A stretch of DNA of 64,000 bases from Martinezella lusitana. GTDB lineage: Bacteria; Pseudomonadota; Alphaproteobacteria; Rhizobiales; Rhizobiaceae. The translations under genes were made by a program, and so were the position numbers. Below, piece by piece: positions 38,182-47,114 of this stretch; position 1 is the first letter of the stretch, and every line of letters begins with the position of its first letter. The notes beneath the pieces are model-generated. The model searched no databases, was not told the DNA's origin, and saw only the letters and a program-made list of their open reading frames with translations. The DNA lies in contig NZ_WUEY01000005.1 in NCBI RefSeq assembly GCF_010668395.1, positions 372,001 to 436,000 on the forward strand, written 5' to 3'.

Positions 38182-38730
38182 TCAGGCGAACGTTTCGGCA
38201 TCGGCGAGCAAGGGCTGGCGCTGGTCCTTCGGTGAGAGAGTCGGCTGCCCGGTGAGGTTCCAGTCGATGCCGATGCGTGAGTCGTCCCAGCGAATACCGC
38301 GGTCGCTCTCCGGGGCGTAGTAGTTGGTGGTCTTGTACAGGAACTCGACATGATCGCTCAATGTCAGGAAACCATGGGCAAATCCCTCCGGAATCCACAG
38401 CTGGCGCTTGTTGTCGGCCGAGAGAAGAACGCCGACCCATTGTCCGAATGTCGGCGAGGATTGTCTGATGTCGACGGCGACATCATAGACTTCGCCGACG
38501 ACGACGCGCACCAGCTTGGCCTGGGCGTTTGGCGGCAGCTGATAGTGCAGGCCGCGCAGGACGCCCCTTCCAGACCGGCTATGATTGTCCTGCACGAAAT
38601 CGACGCTTTTGCCGACCGCTGCCTCGAACTTCGCCTTGCTGAAGCTTTCGAAGAAAAAACCTCGGTCATCTGCAAACACCGCGGGCTCGATGATCTTGAC
38701 GTCGGCAATGGCGGTATCGATGGCTTTCAT
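38182..38730 (-). CDS. rfbC: dTDP-4-dehydrorhamnose 3,5-epimerase
   Basis: 182 residues, a normal RmlC cupin. It contains R-G-V-L-R-G-L-H-Y-Q (about 55-64) with the catalytic His, D-V-A-V-D-I-R near 83 and P-E-G-F-A-H-G-F near 113. It converts dTDP-4-keto-6-deoxyglucose to the L-lyxo form in dTDP-L-rhamnose synthesis. It is the last gene of the rfbB-rfbD-rfbA-rfbC cluster, about 60 bases after rfbA. Confidence 0.96.
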   Translation of the reverse strand: MKAIDTAIADVKIIEPAVFADDRGFFFESFSKAKFEAAVGKSVDFVQDNHSRSGRGVLRGLHYQLPPNAQAKLVRVVVGEVYDVAVDIRQSSPTFGQWVGVLLSADNKRQLWIPEGFAHGFLTLSDHVEFLYKTTNYYAPESDRGIRWDDSRIGIDWNLTGQPTLSPKDQRQPLLADAETFA

Positions 38731-38790
38731 TCGTCTTCCTGCTCGGATGATTCATATGGAAAGGCGGCGGCGCGGGCGCGCCGTAGCGGC

Positions 38791-39678
38791 TTAGAATACC
38801 TTTTCGCGCAACATGCCCAGAAGATATTGCCCGTAAGCGTTCTTCTTGAGGGGATCCGCCAATGTCTCGACCTGCGATGCGCTGATCCAGCCGCCGCGAT
38901 AGGCAATCTCCTCGGGGCAGGCAACTTTCAGGCCTTGCCGGTTCTCGATGGTGGCGATGTAGTGGCTCGCCTCCAGCATCGATTCATGCGTGCCGGTATC
39001 GAGCCAGGCATAGCCGCGGCCCATGGTCTGCACATCCAGTTGCCCGGCTTCGAGATAATGCGTGTTGACGTCGGTGATCTCCAGCTCGCCGCGCGGCGAA
39101 GGCCGGATGGACTTTGCGACGTCGACGACACTCTCGTCGTAGAAATAAAGGCCGGTCACCGCATAGTTGCTCTTCGGCAGCTTCGGCTTTTCCTCCAGGC
39201 TGATTGCCCGGCCCTGGCCATCGAACTCGACCACGCCATATCGATGCGGATCCTGCACATGATAGGCAAAGACGGTCGCGCCGGCCCCCTTCCCGTTCGC
39301 CTCGTGGAGCAATCGGGTAAAGTCGTGCCCGTAGAAGATATTGTCTCCCAGCACCAGGGCCGACGGCGCGCCATCGAGGAACGCTTCGCCGATCAGGAAT
39401 GCCTGGGCAAGCCCATCCGGGCTCGGCTGGACCGCATATTCAAGCCTGATCCCCCATTGGCTGCCGTCGCCAAGCAGCTGCTCGAAGCGAGGCGTGTCCT
39501 GCGGCGTCGAGATAATCAGGATCTCGCGGATACCCGCCAGCATCAAGGTCGTCAGCGGATAGTAGATCATCGGCTTGTCGTAGATCGGCAGGAGCTGCTT
39601 GCTGACCGCAAGCGTCACCGGATAAAGCCGTGTTCCCGATCCACCGGCGAGTATGATCCCTTTGCGTGCTTTCGTCAT
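38791..39678 (-). CDS. rfbA: Glucose-1-phosphate thymidylyltransferase
   Basis: 295 residues with the nucleotidyltransferase motif [12 protein letters not shown] (about residues 6-17), P-M-I-Y-Y-P-L near 35 and E-K-P-K near 160. It makes dTDP-glucose from dTTP and glucose-1-phosphate. ATG 39678 is the family start; the open frame extends upstream without similarity. Confidence 0.96.
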   Translation of the reverse strand: MTKARKGIILAGGSGTRLYPVTLAVSKQLLPIYDKPMIYYPLTTLMLAGIREILIISTPQDTPRFEQLLGDGSQWGIRLEYAVQPSPDGLAQAFLIGEAFLDGAPSALVLGDNIFYGHDFTRLLHEANGKGAGATVFAYHVQDPHRYGVVEFDGQGRAISLEEKPKLPKSNYAVTGLYFYDESVVDVAKSIRPSPRGELEITDVNTHYLEAGQLDVQTMGRGYAWLDTGTHESMLEASHYIATIENRQGLKVACPEEIAYRGGWISASQVETLADPLKKNAYGQYLLGMLREKVF

Positions 39679-39760
39679 GGTCCAGCGCCTCGTCTTCAAT
39701 CCATCTATGTCTGGCCGCTTCGCAAGGGAGGTTCGGGTCTTTATGGAACCCGCAACCCTC

Positions 39761-40663
39761 TCAATTCGACGCTGGCTGCAATCTTTCAACGACGTCGCTG
39801 ACGCCCTCCTGCCATGCGGGAAGGACGATACCGAAGCGATCCATCAGCTTTGTGCAATCCAGCCTTGAATTGGCCGGGCGCTTGGCAGGCGTCGGGTATT
39901 CCGATGTCGATATTGGCTTGAGCGCATCAAGGGAAAGCGCAAGCTTGAAGTTTCCTGCCGATGCCTGGCGAACGATATGGGCGGCATAACCATGCCACGA
40001 GGTGCTGCCCTGCGCGGTGAGATGATAGGTTCCCGAAAGATCGTCCGGCGCATCCGAACCTGTCAAGCGTTCGATCACCGTGCGCGTCACATCGGCGATC
40101 AGAGCCGCCGAGGTCGGCGCGCCTACCTGGTCGGCGACGACATTCAACGCGCTTCGCTCCTGCGCCAATCGAAGAATGGTCTTCAGGAAATTGCTGCCGT
40201 GATGGCCGTAGACCCAGCTCGTCCGCAAAATGGCGTGACGCGCGCCGGATGCGCGTACCGCCTCTTCGCCCCGCCACTTGCTTTCGCCGTAGACGGATTG
40301 CGGGTTGACTGCGTCCTCTTCCACATAGGGAACGGCTTTCGTGCCCTCGAAGACATAGTCGGTCGAGTAGTGGATGAGCCAGGCGCCGTTTTCCGCAGCC
40401 CAGCGCGCCATGACGCCGGGTGCGGCGGCATTGACCGCCATCGCCAGCTCGGCATCGCTCTCGGCACGATCCACTGCCGTATAGGCGGCGGGGTTCACAA
40501 TGATATGCGGCCTGTGTTCCCGAAGGGCGGCAAGAATGCTTGCTTCGCTGGCGAGATCCATCTCCGCACGCGTCAGCGCGACAACGGTTCCCAATGGCGC
40601 AAGCGAGCGCTGCAGCTCGAAACCGACCTGCCCATTGGCACCGGTCACGAGAATCGCGCTCAC
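39761..40663 (-). CDS. rfbD: dTDP-4-dehydrorhamnose reductase
   Basis: 300 residues of the RmlD SDR family: G-A-N-G-Q-V-G near residue 7, S-T-D-Y-V-F near 102 and the catalytic Y-G-E-S-K near 125. It gives dTDP-L-rhamnose. The start is GTG 40663, which overlaps the stop of rfbB as GTGA, so the two are translationally coupled. Confidence 0.95.
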   Translation of the reverse strand: MSAILVTGANGQVGFELQRSLAPLGTVVALTRAEMDLASEASILAALREHRPHIIVNPAAYTAVDRAESDAELAMAVNAAAPGVMARWAAENGAWLIHYSTDYVFEGTKAVPYVEEDAVNPQSVYGESKWRGEEAVRASGARHAILRTSWVYGHHGSNFLKTILRLAQERSALNVVADQVGAPTSAALIADVTRTVIERLTGSDAPDDLSGTYHLTAQGSTSWHGYAAHIVRQASAGNFKLALSLDALKPISTSEYPTPAKRPANSRLDCTKLMDRFGIVLPAWQEGVSDVVERLQPASN

Positions 40664-41727
40664 AGCTCGACCTCGTATTGCTTGCCGACCCATTCGCGGT
40701 AGGCGCCGCTGGTGACGTTGCGCACCCAGTCCTGGTTTTGCAGATACCATTCGATCGTCTTGCGGATGCCGGTCTCGAACGTCTCCCGCGGCTTCCAGCC
40801 GAGTTCGCGCTCAAGCTTGCGTGCATCGATCGCATAGCGGCGATCATGGCCGGGCCGGTCCTTGACGAAGGTGATCTGATCGCCGTAGCGGCCGCCATCG
40901 GCCTTCGGCCTGAGTTCGTCGAGGATCGCGCAGATGGTATGCACGACATCGAGATTGGGCTTCTCGTTCCAGCCGCCGACATTGTAGGTCTCGCCGACCG
41001 CGCCGGCTTCCAGCACGCGGCGAATGGCGCTGCAATGGTCGCGGACATAGAGCCAGTCGCGAATCTGCTGTCCGTCGCCATAGATCGGCAGGCTCTTGCC
41101 CGAAAGCGCATTCAGGATCACCAGCGGGATCAGCTTTTCCGGAAAATGATAAGGGCCGTAATTGTTGCTGCAGTTCGTCGTCAGCACCGGCAGGCCATAG
41201 GTGTGGTGCCAGGCGCGGACCAGGTGGTCGGACGCCGCCTTGCTGGCGGAATAAGGGCTGTTCGGCTCATAGCGGTTGAGCTCGTTGAACGGCGCATCGT
41301 CCTTGGACAAGGTGCCGTAGACCTCGTCCGTCGAGACATGAAGAAAGCGGAAGGCCTGCTTCTCGCCCTCGGGCAGACCGTCCCAGTAGCCGCGCACCGA
41401 TTCCAGCAGATTGAAGGTGCCGACGATATTCGTCTGAATGAAATCGCCAGGCCCGTGTATGGAACGGTCGACATGGCTCTCGGCAGCGAAATTGATCACC
41501 GCGCGCGGCCTGTGCATCGACAGCAGATCGCCCACCAGCTCGCGATCGCCGATGTCGCCATGTGTAAAGACATGACGATTGTTGCCCTTCAACCCCTTCA
41601 GCGTATCCAGATTGCCGGCATAGGTCAGCTTGTCGAGATTGACGATCGTTTCCTCTTGCAGTTCAAGCCAGTCGAGGACGAAATTCCCGCCAATGAAACC
41701 GGCGCCACCAGAAACCAAAATCGTCAT
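40660..41727 (-). CDS. rfbB: dTDP-glucose 4,6-dehydratase
   Basis: 355 residues, RmlB. It has G-G-A-G-F-I-G-G near residue 7, T-D-E-V-Y-G near 132 and the catalytic Y-S-A-S-K near 157. It is the first gene of the rhamnose cluster and begins about 320 bases from the tRNA-Gln gene. Confidence 0.96.
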   Translation of the reverse strand: MTILVSGGAGFIGGNFVLDWLELQEETIVNLDKLTYAGNLDTLKGLKGNNRHVFTHGDIGDRELVGDLLSMHRPRAVINFAAESHVDRSIHGPGDFIQTNIVGTFNLLESVRGYWDGLPEGEKQAFRFLHVSTDEVYGTLSKDDAPFNELNRYEPNSPYSASKAASDHLVRAWHHTYGLPVLTTNCSNNYGPYHFPEKLIPLVILNALSGKSLPIYGDGQQIRDWLYVRDHCSAIRRVLEAGAVGETYNVGGWNEKPNLDVVHTICAILDELRPKADGGRYGDQITFVKDRPGHDRRYAIDARKLERELGWKPRETFETGIRKTIEWYLQNQDWVRNVTSGAYREWVGKQYEVEL

Positions 41728-42051
41728 TTAAAGCCCATTTCCACCGTGCCTTATCAACTGCGACGGTTCCACTCACGACAAGCCGATCTCACAACAGCAA
41801 GAAGAATCTTACCTCGCAGAGATCTCATGAAATAAAGGAGATATTTCCCGAGTACCTGAATTGTACAAACCAAATAGCCCGAGATACTCCCGAACACAAC
41901 ACAGTAGGCCATACATAGACGAAGATCGCAATCTTCTCGCGAAACTTCAGTTTCAGAAAACACGACAGAGAGGCAAAACCAGATTTCCCCACAACGAACA
42001 CGTCGCGGCAGAACCGGCAAACAATCAACGAATTCAGTGAAGGCGCGGGAT
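41728..42051. other. Intergenic stretch upstream of rfbB
   Basis: 324 bases, A+T-richer than the flanks. Two overlapping minus-strand open frames of 67 and 88 codons occur, but both have unconvincing composition. The rfb promoter should be here. I see no repeat or RNA gene. Confidence 0.5.
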
Positions 42052-42125
42052 TGGCTGGGGAACCTGGACTCGAACCAAGATTAACGGAGTCAGAGTCCGT
42101 CGTTCTACCATTGAACTATTCCCCA
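42052..42125 (-). tRNA. tRNA-Gln (anticodon CTG)
   Basis: The minus strand gives a complete cloverleaf. The acceptor begins TGGGGAA and closes with TTCCCCA, the anticodon loop is CTCTGAC, the T-loop is TTCGAGT and CCA is encoded (42054-42052). Length is 74 with CCA. Confidence 0.95.
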
Positions 42126-42362
42126 TCGACCGCTGGACATTGTATGTCCGGCGGGGAAAGCATGGCCTCTATAATCGAATTTTCCGCGGATGCAAACACT
42201 TTAACGCGGGCAGGCGCAATTTTTTGGAGGATCGGCACGGCGAGCGATGGTAGCCCCGAAGTTCGGTGTTTGCGGCGGATATTCCAGACCTTGCCGTCGT
42301 TGCCGTTCCAAAGCCCGATCGAGGAAAACCCCTCTCCTGCTCGGCGGATGCGGCAGCCGCTT

Positions 42363-42998
42363 TCACCAGCGCAGAATGCGCTTGCCGAGGACGTATCCCA
42401 CGGCTGTCACCAGGGCAATCGCGATCGGATACCAGAGCAGCACGAAAAGCGGGCTGTCATCCGTGCAGTTGGAGGCATAGAAGGTCGCGGCGATGCCGCT
42501 GGCGGCAAGCCCGGCGACGGCGCCGGCCACGCCCGGCTTTTCCGGCGCGCTATAGCGCAGCGCCAGAAGAAAGCAGGCGAGGGGGCCAATCGACAGCAGC
42601 GGAATGAGCGTCAGGCAGAAACGGGCATTGTGCCCGATCATTCGCGCACTCCAGCTGTCGGACGGCATGACGGCCATTTCGACGGCAGCGGCCGCAAGCA
42701 GCAAGAGAGGTGCCGCCAGGAGCGCCCAGCCCGAGACGCGCAACGACGTGCCCGGCCGCCCGATGCGGAAGACGACGGCGCAGGCCGTCACGGCAAGCGC
42801 GATCGTCACGACGAACTTGAACAGGAAGCGTATGGTTTGCATTGCGGTGTCTATGTCGGCGCGAAAGCCGATCATGGCGAAGAACAGACCGCCGCTGATC
42901 AGGATGCCCGCGACGACCGCAATGGTCAGGGCCTTGCCGATCCGCATGCGGACCGGCGCGTCCTGCGCCAGAAGATTGATGAGGTCATCGGTTTTCAC
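42363..42998 (-). CDS. NrsF/DUF1109 membrane anti-sigma factor
   Basis: 211 residues with about six hydrophobic helices after a short cytoplasmic N-terminus, the form of DUF1109 proteins. In Caulobacter the family member NrsF holds sigma factor SigF inactive at the membrane until a stress (dichromate, cadmium, copper) is sensed; two Cys residues near the N-terminal half are thought to matter there. Here a Cys lies at about residue 80 (T-A-C-A-V) and others near 145-195. GTG 42998 has GGAG eight bases upstream and overlaps the 3' end of the sigma gene by 14 bases, so the pair is co-translated. Confidence 0.9.
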   Translation of the reverse strand: MKTDDLINLLAQDAPVRMRIGKALTIAVVAGILISGGLFFAMIGFRADIDTAMQTIRFLFKFVVTIALAVTACAVVFRIGRPGTSLRVSGWALLAAPLLLLAAAAVEMAVMPSDSWSARMIGHNARFCLTLIPLLSIGPLACFLLALRYSAPEKPGVAGAVAGLAASGIAATFYASNCTDDSPLFVLLWYPIAIALVTAVGYVLGKRILRW

Positions 42999-43551
42999 TG
43001 GTTTCACTCCGATAGAGGGCCGCAAGCGCCTTCAGCGCGCGGTGCAACGCCACACGCACCGCCCCTTCCGTCATCTTCAGCCGGTCCGCCGTCTCCCGCA
43101 CGCTGCTTCCCTCGACGGAAATCGAGCGCACGATCGTTTTCTGCGGGTCCTTCAACTGTTCCAACATACGATCGACATCGAACCGATCCATGGAGTCGGT
43201 ATGCTCTTCCGCCTCGAGAAAATCGATCACGTCATCGATCGGCACACTCACATGTCTCCCACGCCGGCGCAGGCTGTCGATCAGCTTGTTGCGCACGATC
43301 GTCGACAGCCAGGGTCCGATCGGTCGCGATGAATCCCATGTGCCGCGCTTCAGATGGATAGCCAGCAGCACCTCCTGAACCACATCCTCGGCCTCGCTCA
43401 CGGGCGCACCCAGCTGATCGCAGCGCCTTCGCGCCATAGTGCGCAGATGCGGCGTCACCGCGGACAGGAAACGGTGGTAGGCCTGCGCATCGCCGCTGAT
43501 GGCGGCGCGCATCCAGACTGCCCATTCCTCTTCGCGCGCCGAATGATTCAT
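42985..43551 (-). CDS. sigF: ECF sigma factor, SigF type
   Basis: 188 residues. Region 2 (about 14-80) contains the E-D-V-V-Q-E-V-L-L core-binding segment and region 4 (about 128-180) the helix-turn-helix with S-V-R-E-T-A-D-R-L-K-M-T-E-G-A-V-R-V. It would direct RNA polymerase to the GTAAC-N17-CGTAG motif found before itself and before the divergent bufferin operon. The start ATG 43551 has GGAG, but it is only 12 bases from the -10 element of its own predicted promoter; ATG 43512 is the alternative. It is followed by its anti-sigma gene. Confidence 0.92.
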   Translation of the reverse strand: MNHSAREEEWAVWMRAAISGDAQAYHRFLSAVTPHLRTMARRRCDQLGAPVSEAEDVVQEVLLAIHLKRGTWDSSRPIGPWLSTIVRNKLIDSLRRRGRHVSVPIDDVIDFLEAEEHTDSMDRFDVDRMLEQLKDPQKTIVRSISVEGSSVRETADRLKMTEGAVRVALHRALKALAALYRSETSENR

Positions 43552-43563
43552 CCGACATCTCCT

Positions 43564-43590
43564 CTACGCGGGACCGCAGGAATTCGTTAC
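43564..43590 (-). promoter_or_regulatory. Predicted SigF promoter of sigF
   Basis: On the minus strand GTAAC (43590-43586), then exactly 17 bases, then CGTAG (43568-43564). The identical elements and spacing occur before bufA on the other strand. This predicts autoregulation. Confidence 0.7.
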
Positions 43591-43778
43591 CGGCAACGGC
43601 ACTTATTTTTCAAGCCCTTTCTCCTTCCTCAGGGCTATCGAATTCAGGCGCCTTTCGCCCGTGCACGTATCAGGCTCATATCTTGCCATGCCGGTATATG
43701 CAAAAGTCGGATAACCTATCCAGGCCGATAGCCGGCACAGTAAGGTTGAAGCCGTCTCGAAAAATTTCCGATACGGCT

Positions 43779-43805
43779 GTAACATCTGCCCGCGACGCTC
43801 CGTAG
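43779..43805 (+). promoter_or_regulatory. Predicted SigF promoter of the bufferin operon
   Basis: GTAAC (43779-43783), 17 bases, CGTAG (43801-43805), about 50 bases before the first bufA start. It is the same motif as at 43564-43590 on the minus strand. A GTAAC -35 element is characteristic of SigF-type ECF promoters. Confidence 0.75.
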
Positions 43806-43854
43806 ACCTTGATGCAAGCCAATGACGGCTCGCATCCATTGAGGAGACAGATCC

Positions 43855-44121
43855 ATGAAGAACAGCATCATCACTCTGGCTATCGCGGGCTCGATCGCAT
43901 CGGCACTGGCATCCATCGCCGTCCCGGCATCGGCAGCCGACTCCAAGGAAAAATGCTACGGCGTTGCCCTCAAGGGCCAGAACGATTGCGCCGCCGGCAA
44001 GCATGATTGCGCCGGCAAGTCGACGATGAACTACGACAAGATGTCCTTCAAGCTCGTTCCCACCGGCAGCTGCGTCTCCATGAAGACCCCGAAGGGCCAT
44101 GGCTCGCTGACCCCGGCGTGA
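43855..44121 (+). CDS. bufA: Bufferin-type DUF2282 precursor, first copy
   Basis: 88 residues. A Sec signal peptide (hydrophobic about 4-25, cleavage near A-S-A-A, residue 28) is followed by a 60-residue core with four Cys (34, 45, 52, 73) in the contexts K-C-Y-G, N-D-C-A-A-G, D-C-A-G-K-S and G-S-C. DUF2282 proteins are precursors of bufferins, exported peptides whose Cys residues are modified by a DUF692 enzyme to bind copper. The GAGGAG box lies at good spacing before ATG 43855. It is the first gene of a five-gene operon. Confidence 0.9.
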   Translation: MKNSIITLAIAGSIASALASIAVPASAADSKEKCYGVALKGQNDCAAGKHDCAGKSTMNYDKMSFKLVPTGSCVSMKTPKGHGSLTPA

Positions 44122-44167
44122 TCGGAAATCGGACCAACGGTCAACCACCTGTCGTAAGGAGTTTCTC

Positions 44168-44452
44168 ATGAGCAAGATGTCCGCACTCGCCTTGGCCGCA
44201 TCGGTCGCAACCGCGGTGACGCTGGTCGCCGGCGCAACGACCGCCTCGGCCGCAGACGCCAAGGAAAAATGCTACGGCATCGCCCTCAAGGGCCAGAACG
44301 ATTGCGCCGCCGGCCCCGGCACGACCTGCGCCGGCACATCGAAGGTCGATTATCAGCGCAACTCGTGGAAGCTGGTTCCCGGCGGGACCTGTGAAGCGAT
44401 CAAGACGCCGAACGGTCACGGCACCTTGGCACAGGGTCCGGCGCCGGTCTGA
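44168..44452 (+). CDS. bufA: Bufferin-type DUF2282 precursor, second copy
   Basis: 94 residues, a paralogue of the preceding gene with a different signal peptide (about 1-28) but nearly the same core start (residues 32-50). Cys are at 35, 46, 54 and 75, so one loop is two residues longer between the second and third Cys than in the first copy. It ends with the same P-N/K-G-H-G tail. Its AAGGAG-type RBS follows 46 bases after the first copy. Confidence 0.9.
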   Translation: MSKMSALALAASVATAVTLVAGATTASAADAKEKCYGIALKGQNDCAAGPGTTCAGTSKVDYQRNSWKLVPGGTCEAIKTPNGHGTLAQGPAPV

Positions 44453-44538
44453 CAAGGCAGCGCGAACGCGTGGGCGGCGCATCTTCTCACAGGCGCCGCC
44501 CGCCTCCCGAACGGAACATTCTACCCCGGAGGCCCGCA

Positions 44539-45390
44539 ATGAAACCGTCAGAACTTCCCCGTCGCGCCGGCGTCGGCTTCAAGCCCGAGCATTTCGCCGC
44601 GATCGATGCCGCCAGCCAGCCGATCGGCTTCTTCGAGGTCCATGCGGAGAACTATATGGGTGCCGGCGGGCCGCCGCATGCCCAGCTCGGCAGGCTTCGC
44701 CGGGATTATGCCCTGTCCATTCATGGTGTCGGCCTTTCCGTCGGCTCGATGCAGCCGTTGGATACGGACCATCTTGCCCGCCTGAAGATCGTTTGCGACC
44801 GCTACGAGCCCGAAAGCTTTTCGGAGCACCTGGCTTGGTCGAGCCACGACACGACCTTTCTCAACGATCTGCTGCCCCTGCCCTACACCGAGGCGACCCT
44901 CGCGCAGGTCTGCGCCCATGTCGATCAGGTCCAGACGCTGCTTGGCCGCCGGATGCTGCTGGAGAATCCGGCTACCTATCTGCTCTTCGAGGAAAGCACG
45001 ATAGAGGAAACGGATTTTCTGGCCGAAGTCGCCAGGCGCACGGGCTGCGGCCTGCTGCTCGACGTCAACAACGTCTTTGTTGCCGCCACCAACCATCGCA
45101 TGGATCCCGGCGCCTATCTCAAGCGCTTTCCGGTGCAATGGGTGCGCGAAATCCATCTGAGCGGCCATTCGGAAACCATCGACGATTCAGGCGCGCCGCT
45201 CCTGATCGACAGCCATGATACACCGGTGAAGGATCCCGTCTGGGAGCTTTACGAGGAGCTCATCGGCCGCACGGGGCCGATCGCCAGCCTGGTCGAATGG
45301 GACAACGACGTGCCGGAATGGCCTGTCCTGAGGGCCGAGGCCGAGGCTGCCGACGCCATCCTGAAACGCGCCGCGCGCCGGGCGGCCTGA
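44539..45390 (+). CDS. bufB: DUF692/MNIO bufferin-modifying enzyme
   Basis: 283 residues, TIM-barrel multinuclear non-heme iron oxidase family (relatives of MbnB). Candidate metal ligands are H35 and E37 (H-A-E-N-Y), H62 (I-H-G-V-G), E97/H98, E142/N143 (L-E-N-P), D175/N178, H206 (E-I-H-L-S-G-H), D224/H226 (D-S-H-D) and E253 (V-E-W-D). It would oxidise Cys of the two precursors to thiooxazole-like groups in the cytoplasm before export. ATG 44539 follows CGGAGG; the upstream open frame lacks similarity. It is followed by its DUF2063 partner after ten bases. Confidence 0.93.
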   Translation: MKPSELPRRAGVGFKPEHFAAIDAASQPIGFFEVHAENYMGAGGPPHAQLGRLRRDYALSIHGVGLSVGSMQPLDTDHLARLKIVCDRYEPESFSEHLAWSSHDTTFLNDLLPLPYTEATLAQVCAHVDQVQTLLGRRMLLENPATYLLFEESTIEETDFLAEVARRTGCGLLLDVNNVFVAATNHRMDPGAYLKRFPVQWVREIHLSGHSETIDDSGAPLLIDSHDTPVKDPVWELYEELIGRTGPIASLVEWDNDVPEWPVLRAEAEAADAILKRAARRAA

Positions 45391-45400
45391 GGAGGAGACG

Positions 45401-46156
45401 ATGTCTCTCGCCACTCAAAACGAATTCGCCGCAGCGCTCGTCGATCCCGGCTTGGCCGTGCCCGAAGGGTTGACGGCCTGGAACGGCCCCCGGCCTGAGC
45501 GGCGCTTCGCCGTGTATCGCAACAATGTCGCCGTCGGCCTGAGCGGTGCGCTCGCCTCGCGTTTTCCGGCGGCACAGAGGATCGTCGGGGAGGAATTCTT
45601 CGCCGCCATGGCGTATGAATTCATCGGGCTGCATCCGCCGCGATCGCCGCTGCTGCTTGCCTATGGCGATGATTTCCCGGACTTCGTGGAGGCTTTCGAG
45701 CCGGCGCGGGAAATCGCCTATCTGCCCGATGTCATGAGATTGGAGGCAGCCCGGGGTCGGGCCTATCACGCCGCCGATGCAATGCCGCTTGATGCCGCTC
45801 TGCTGGCGAGCGTCGAACCGGCGGGGCTGGCCGAGATGGGCCTGGTGCCGCATCCCTCCGCCTCCGTGCTGCGCTCCGCATACCCGGCCGTCACCATCTG
45901 GGCGATGAATACCGGTGAAATCGAGCTCGGCGATATTGCCGACTGGATGGCCGAGGATGCCCTCGTCGTTCGCCCGCAGATGATCGTCGAGGTCCATCGC
46001 CTGCCGCCAGGCGGCGCGACCTTTCTGGAGCGACTATTTTCCGGCGACGATCTTGGCCGCGCCTTCGAGGCTGCTCTTGCCGAAGCCGCGGATTTCGATC
46101 TTTCCGCCAACCTCGCCGGCGCGTTCACGGCGGGCGCTTTCATGGCCATCCGCTGA
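45401..46156 (+). CDS. bufC: DUF2063 partner protein of the MNIO enzyme
   Basis: 251 residues. The N-terminal half (about 8-100) is the DUF2063 'putative DNA-binding' domain (segment R-F-A-V-Y-R-N-N-V near 32). Its partner role is thought to be precursor recognition for the DUF692 enzyme and not DNA binding. The C-terminal half fits the BufC/MbnC-like scaffold, by inference. GAGGAG is six bases before the ATG. Confidence 0.9.
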   Translation: MSLATQNEFAAALVDPGLAVPEGLTAWNGPRPERRFAVYRNNVAVGLSGALASRFPAAQRIVGEEFFAAMAYEFIGLHPPRSPLLLAYGDDFPDFVEAFEPAREIAYLPDVMRLEAARGRAYHAADAMPLDAALLASVEPAGLAEMGLVPHPSASVLRSAYPAVTIWAMNTGEIELGDIADWMAEDALVVRPQMIVEVHRLPPGGATFLERLFSGDDLGRAFEAALAEAADFDLSANLAGAFTAGAFMAIR

Positions 46157-46174
46157 ACGCCAAGGAGACCCGAC

Positions 46175-46660
46175 ATGCAGGACCAGATGATGACGGCCGC
46201 TTCGGCCGAACGCGAAACCGTGCCGCAAAGGTTCTATGGCGCCCTGAGACTTCTCGACAGCATTCCGCATGACCTGATCGCGCTTGTCGCGCGGCTGTCG
46301 ATTGCCGCCGTCTTCTGGCAATCGGGCCAGACCAAGGTCGATGGCTGGCACGTCACCGACAATGCCGTCTATCTCTTCCAGACGGAATATAAGCTGCCGC
46401 TGGTCGATCCCTGGATCGCCGCCCATATTGCCGCCTTCAGCGAGCATTTCTTTCCCTTCCTGCTCGTCATCGGCCTCGCGAGCCGGCTTTCCGCGCTGGC
46501 GCTGCTCGGCATGACGCTGGTGATCGAGATCTTCGTCTATCCTGATGCCTGGCCGACACACGGCACATGGGCGACCTGCTTTCTGGTGATCATCGCCGGC
46601 GGGCCCGGGCGGATCGCGCTCGACCACCTGATCGCCAGATGGTTCGTCCGCGCATCCTAG
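46175..46660 (+). CDS. DoxX family membrane protein of the bufferin operon
   Basis: 161 residues with four hydrophobic helices (about 35-55, 85-105, 110-130, 135-150), a DoxX-family inner-membrane protein. Such a gene commonly ends DUF2282-DUF692-DUF2063 operons; its role there is unclear, possibly redox balance or export support. AAGGAG is at good spacing, 18 bases after the preceding stop. Confidence 0.88.
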   Translation: MQDQMMTAASAERETVPQRFYGALRLLDSIPHDLIALVARLSIAAVFWQSGQTKVDGWHVTDNAVYLFQTEYKLPLVDPWIAAHIAAFSEHFFPFLLVIGLASRLSALALLGMTLVIEIFVYPDAWPTHGTWATCFLVIIAGGPGRIALDHLIARWFVRAS

Positions 46661-46672
46661 GGCCGCAGGAGG

Positions 46673-46698
46673 AGAGCGCCGAATTCGAACGGCGCTCT
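46673..46698 (+). terminator. Hairpin at the end of the bufferin operon
   Basis: AGAGCGCCG and CGGCGCTCT pair around an eight-base loop, 12 bases after the last stop. There is no T-run, so termination efficiency is uncertain. Confidence 0.45.
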
Positions 46699-47114
46699 GA
46701 CATAGAGGCTATCCTTTCCGCACTTTTGCAAAATCCGCGACTGCAGGCCCGCCGTCCTGTTGTCGCGGTGTAATCCTTTGAAACTTTGATATTTATTCGC
46801 ACTATTAAATATATACTGCGACACGGTAGACGGATGTCTCCCAACGTCGATCAAGAGGGCGAGCGATCAACGCGATTGAAGCGAAACGGTCGTCTGCAGG
46901 CTTGAACGATCCGGCTGACACAAAGAGATTCTGGAACAGTGCATTTCATTTGCCGTTGCTTAGGATAAAGGCGCTAAAAATCCAGAGGCGCAGATGGAAG
47001 AACGAAGATTGCGGACGCCTAGCGGCGGCTGCGATTCCGATAGTCTTCTAACAGTCATATTCCTGTTCGCATTATTGGTTAGATGAGCGAAAAACGTCAA
47101 AGAAAGCCCCTTAT
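46699..47114. other. Intergenic stretch, A+T-rich
   Basis: About 415 bases between the bufferin operon hairpin and the DUF1003 gene. No open frame with protein-like composition, no repeat and no RNA gene seen. A promoter for the DUF1003 gene is expected in its right part. Confidence 0.5.

Noticed and set aside
38350..39801. 483-codon plus-strand open frame over rfbC and rfbA
   Set aside because: Antisense to two enzymes with full catalytic motifs.
41754..42028. Two small minus-strand frames before rfbB
   Set aside because: Cys- and Phe-rich composition typical of random A+T-rich DNA, no RBS, and they overlap in different frames.
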